Below, in pieces: positions 13,554 through 14,203 of a DNA stretch of 14,203 nucleotides. Location: NCBI GenBank assembly GCA_964630455.1, contig CAZVVA010000095.1, forward strand, positions 1 through 14,203. Direction: 5' to 3'. The position numbers were made by a program, and so were the translations under genes. Below the pieces are notes generated by a model. It was not told the DNA's origin. It did not search any database and saw nothing but the letters and a program-made list of their open reading frames with translations. Each line of letters opens with the position of its first letter. The first letter of the stretch is position 1. This DNA is from JAUWMI01 sp964630455 (GTDB lineage: Bacteria; Sumerlaeota; Sumerlaeia; MWCT01; JAUWMI01).

Positions 13554-13620
13554 AAAAGACGACGTCGGGAAGAGCAAGTGCTGATTGATAGAACGAGGCA
13601 GATTCCCGACGTTCTTTTAT
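13554..13620 (+). terminator. Terminator-like long-loop hairpin after ctpA
   Basis: AAAAGA (13554-13559), a 2-nt bulge, then ACGTCGGGAA (13562-13571) pairs with TTCCCGACGT (13603-13612) followed by TCTTTT (13613-13618) and AT. The 31-nt loop is long for a terminator. It lies between the convergent ctpA and Nudix genes and the minus strand also reads into a T-rich flank, so it may act on both transcripts. Confidence 0.5.
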
Positions 13621-13715
13621 TTGGCCTTTCATTCTCCGAGTTCTGCTCTCTGCTTTATCTCATTGAGCGAAACAATACAGGAATATCGGGATGGTAACAG
13701 GGGGATAAATCCAGC

Positions 13716-14203
13716 TTATCTGGTAAGCAGAGCAGGATAGAGACGAAGGCGCGCCAGTTGCGCAGGTCTGAGACGGGCATTGTCGAGGCGGTAGAGGCTG
13801 TGGCGCTGGGCACGGGGGCCATGGGCTTTTTTAGCGCAAGGCTTGAGAATGCCAAGCTTATGCAGGGCGTGCGCAAATCGCTGAGGTTGAAGTGGCTCGC
13901 CCATGATGATTTCATATGCTTTTCGAACTGCACTGATGGTGAAGTGCTGCGGCAGAAAAGGGAAGACGAACGGGTAATATTCGATGCGGTGGCGAAGATA
14001 TTCGAGGGTGCGCTTGAGAATCATGCGATGGTCGCACGCCAGTGGCGGAAGATTGAAAAGGGAAAACCAGCCAACGCCCTTTGCGTCGTCCCCAGCGCGG
14101 GGACGAACCTTGTCCGGCCGAACAATGCCTAGATAGACAACGGAAATCACCCGGGTACGCGGGTCGCGTCCGGGATCGCCTGCGACGAAGAATGGATCCA
14201 AAT
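13716..14203 (-). CDS. Nudix hydrolase-winged helix protein (NrtR-like), N-terminus off the edge
   Basis: The last 162 codons of a leftward gene cut by the right edge. The visible part begins in the late Nudix fold with FFVAGDPGRDPRTRVISVVYLG, the strand after the Nudix box in ADP-ribose pyrophosphatase and NrtR-type proteins, and GDDAKGVGWFSLFNLPPLACDHRMIL, the normal end of that domain. Residues about 88-150 of the visible part (FLPQHFTISAVRKAYEIIMG, then PLQPQRFAHALHKLGILK and HSLYRLD) match the C-terminal winged-helix region of NrtR-type regulators, which bind NAD-pathway metabolites and repress NAD genes. The Nudix box itself (GX5EX7REUXEEXGU) would lie beyond 14203, so catalytic competence cannot be judged. 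The apparent TTG start near 14201 is only an internal leucine. A plain Nudix hydrolase with a regulatory-like tail remains possible. Confidence 0.8.
   Translation of the reverse strand, partial: LDPFFVAGDPGRDPRTRVISVVYLGIVRPDKVRPRAGDDAKGVGWFSLFNLPPLACDHRMILKRTLEYLRHRIEYYPFVFPFLPQHFTISAVRKAYEIIMGEPLQPQRFAHALHKLGILKPCAKKAHGPRAQRHSLYRLDNARLRPAQLARLRLYPALLTR

Overview
This is ordinary bacterial chromosome of intermediate GC, probably from an uncultured diderm (Gram-negative) lineage. A murein-hydrolase activator with a lipoprotein signal, a YbgC-type thioesterase and HPr kinase outside a typical Firmicutes setting support that. A PVC-type or Omnitrophota-like candidate phylum would fit, but this is a weak inference from gene content only. 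Degenerate repeats of the GCAAAG/CTTTGC kind and the TTCGACAAGCTCAG kind also resemble those common in environmental genomes. No phage, transposase, CRISPR array or defence system is visible.

Layout. (1) 1-4361, minus strand: tRNA-Thr(CGT), hprK, a GH57 4-alpha-glucanotransferase and pyk (running off the left edge) lie in one direction. hprK and GH57 overlap by 4 bp (ATGA), and a 20-bp palindrome sits at the GH57 stop. The set reads as a carbon-storage and glycolysis control unit: HPr kinase/phosphorylase senses metabolic state, the GH57 enzyme remodels alpha-glucan, and pyruvate kinase makes ATP and pyruvate. (2) 4362-5208: a long, partly AT-rich intergenic region with a degenerate palindromic repeat and two sigma70-like promoters pointing right. 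(3) 5209-5742, plus: a lone XRE-family regulator with a strong RBS, an operator-like inverted repeat over its promoter and an intrinsic terminator. (4) 5869-8803, minus: hisD-hisC-hisB with ATGA overlaps at both junctions, convergent with the regulator gene. (5) 8804-9111: divergent intergenic region. (6) 9112-13495, plus: a YbgC-like thioesterase, a divergent ftsX, an EnvC-like lipoprotein with a dead LytM domain, and a CtpA protease with an acidic Pro/Glu-rich insertion. The last three form a cell-wall cleavage and division module, but no ftsE is present. (7) 13716-14203, minus: the C-terminal part of a Nudix-winged-helix protein (NrtR-like), convergent with ctpA and cut by the right edge.

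The most notable points are the ftsX-envC pair without ftsE, combined with an apparently eroded FtsX coupling segment and a lipoprotein form of EnvC; the hprK-GH57-pyk linkage; the regulator's promoter/operator architecture; and several palindromic or tandem repeats in the gaps. I did not find a clearly new multi-gene system.
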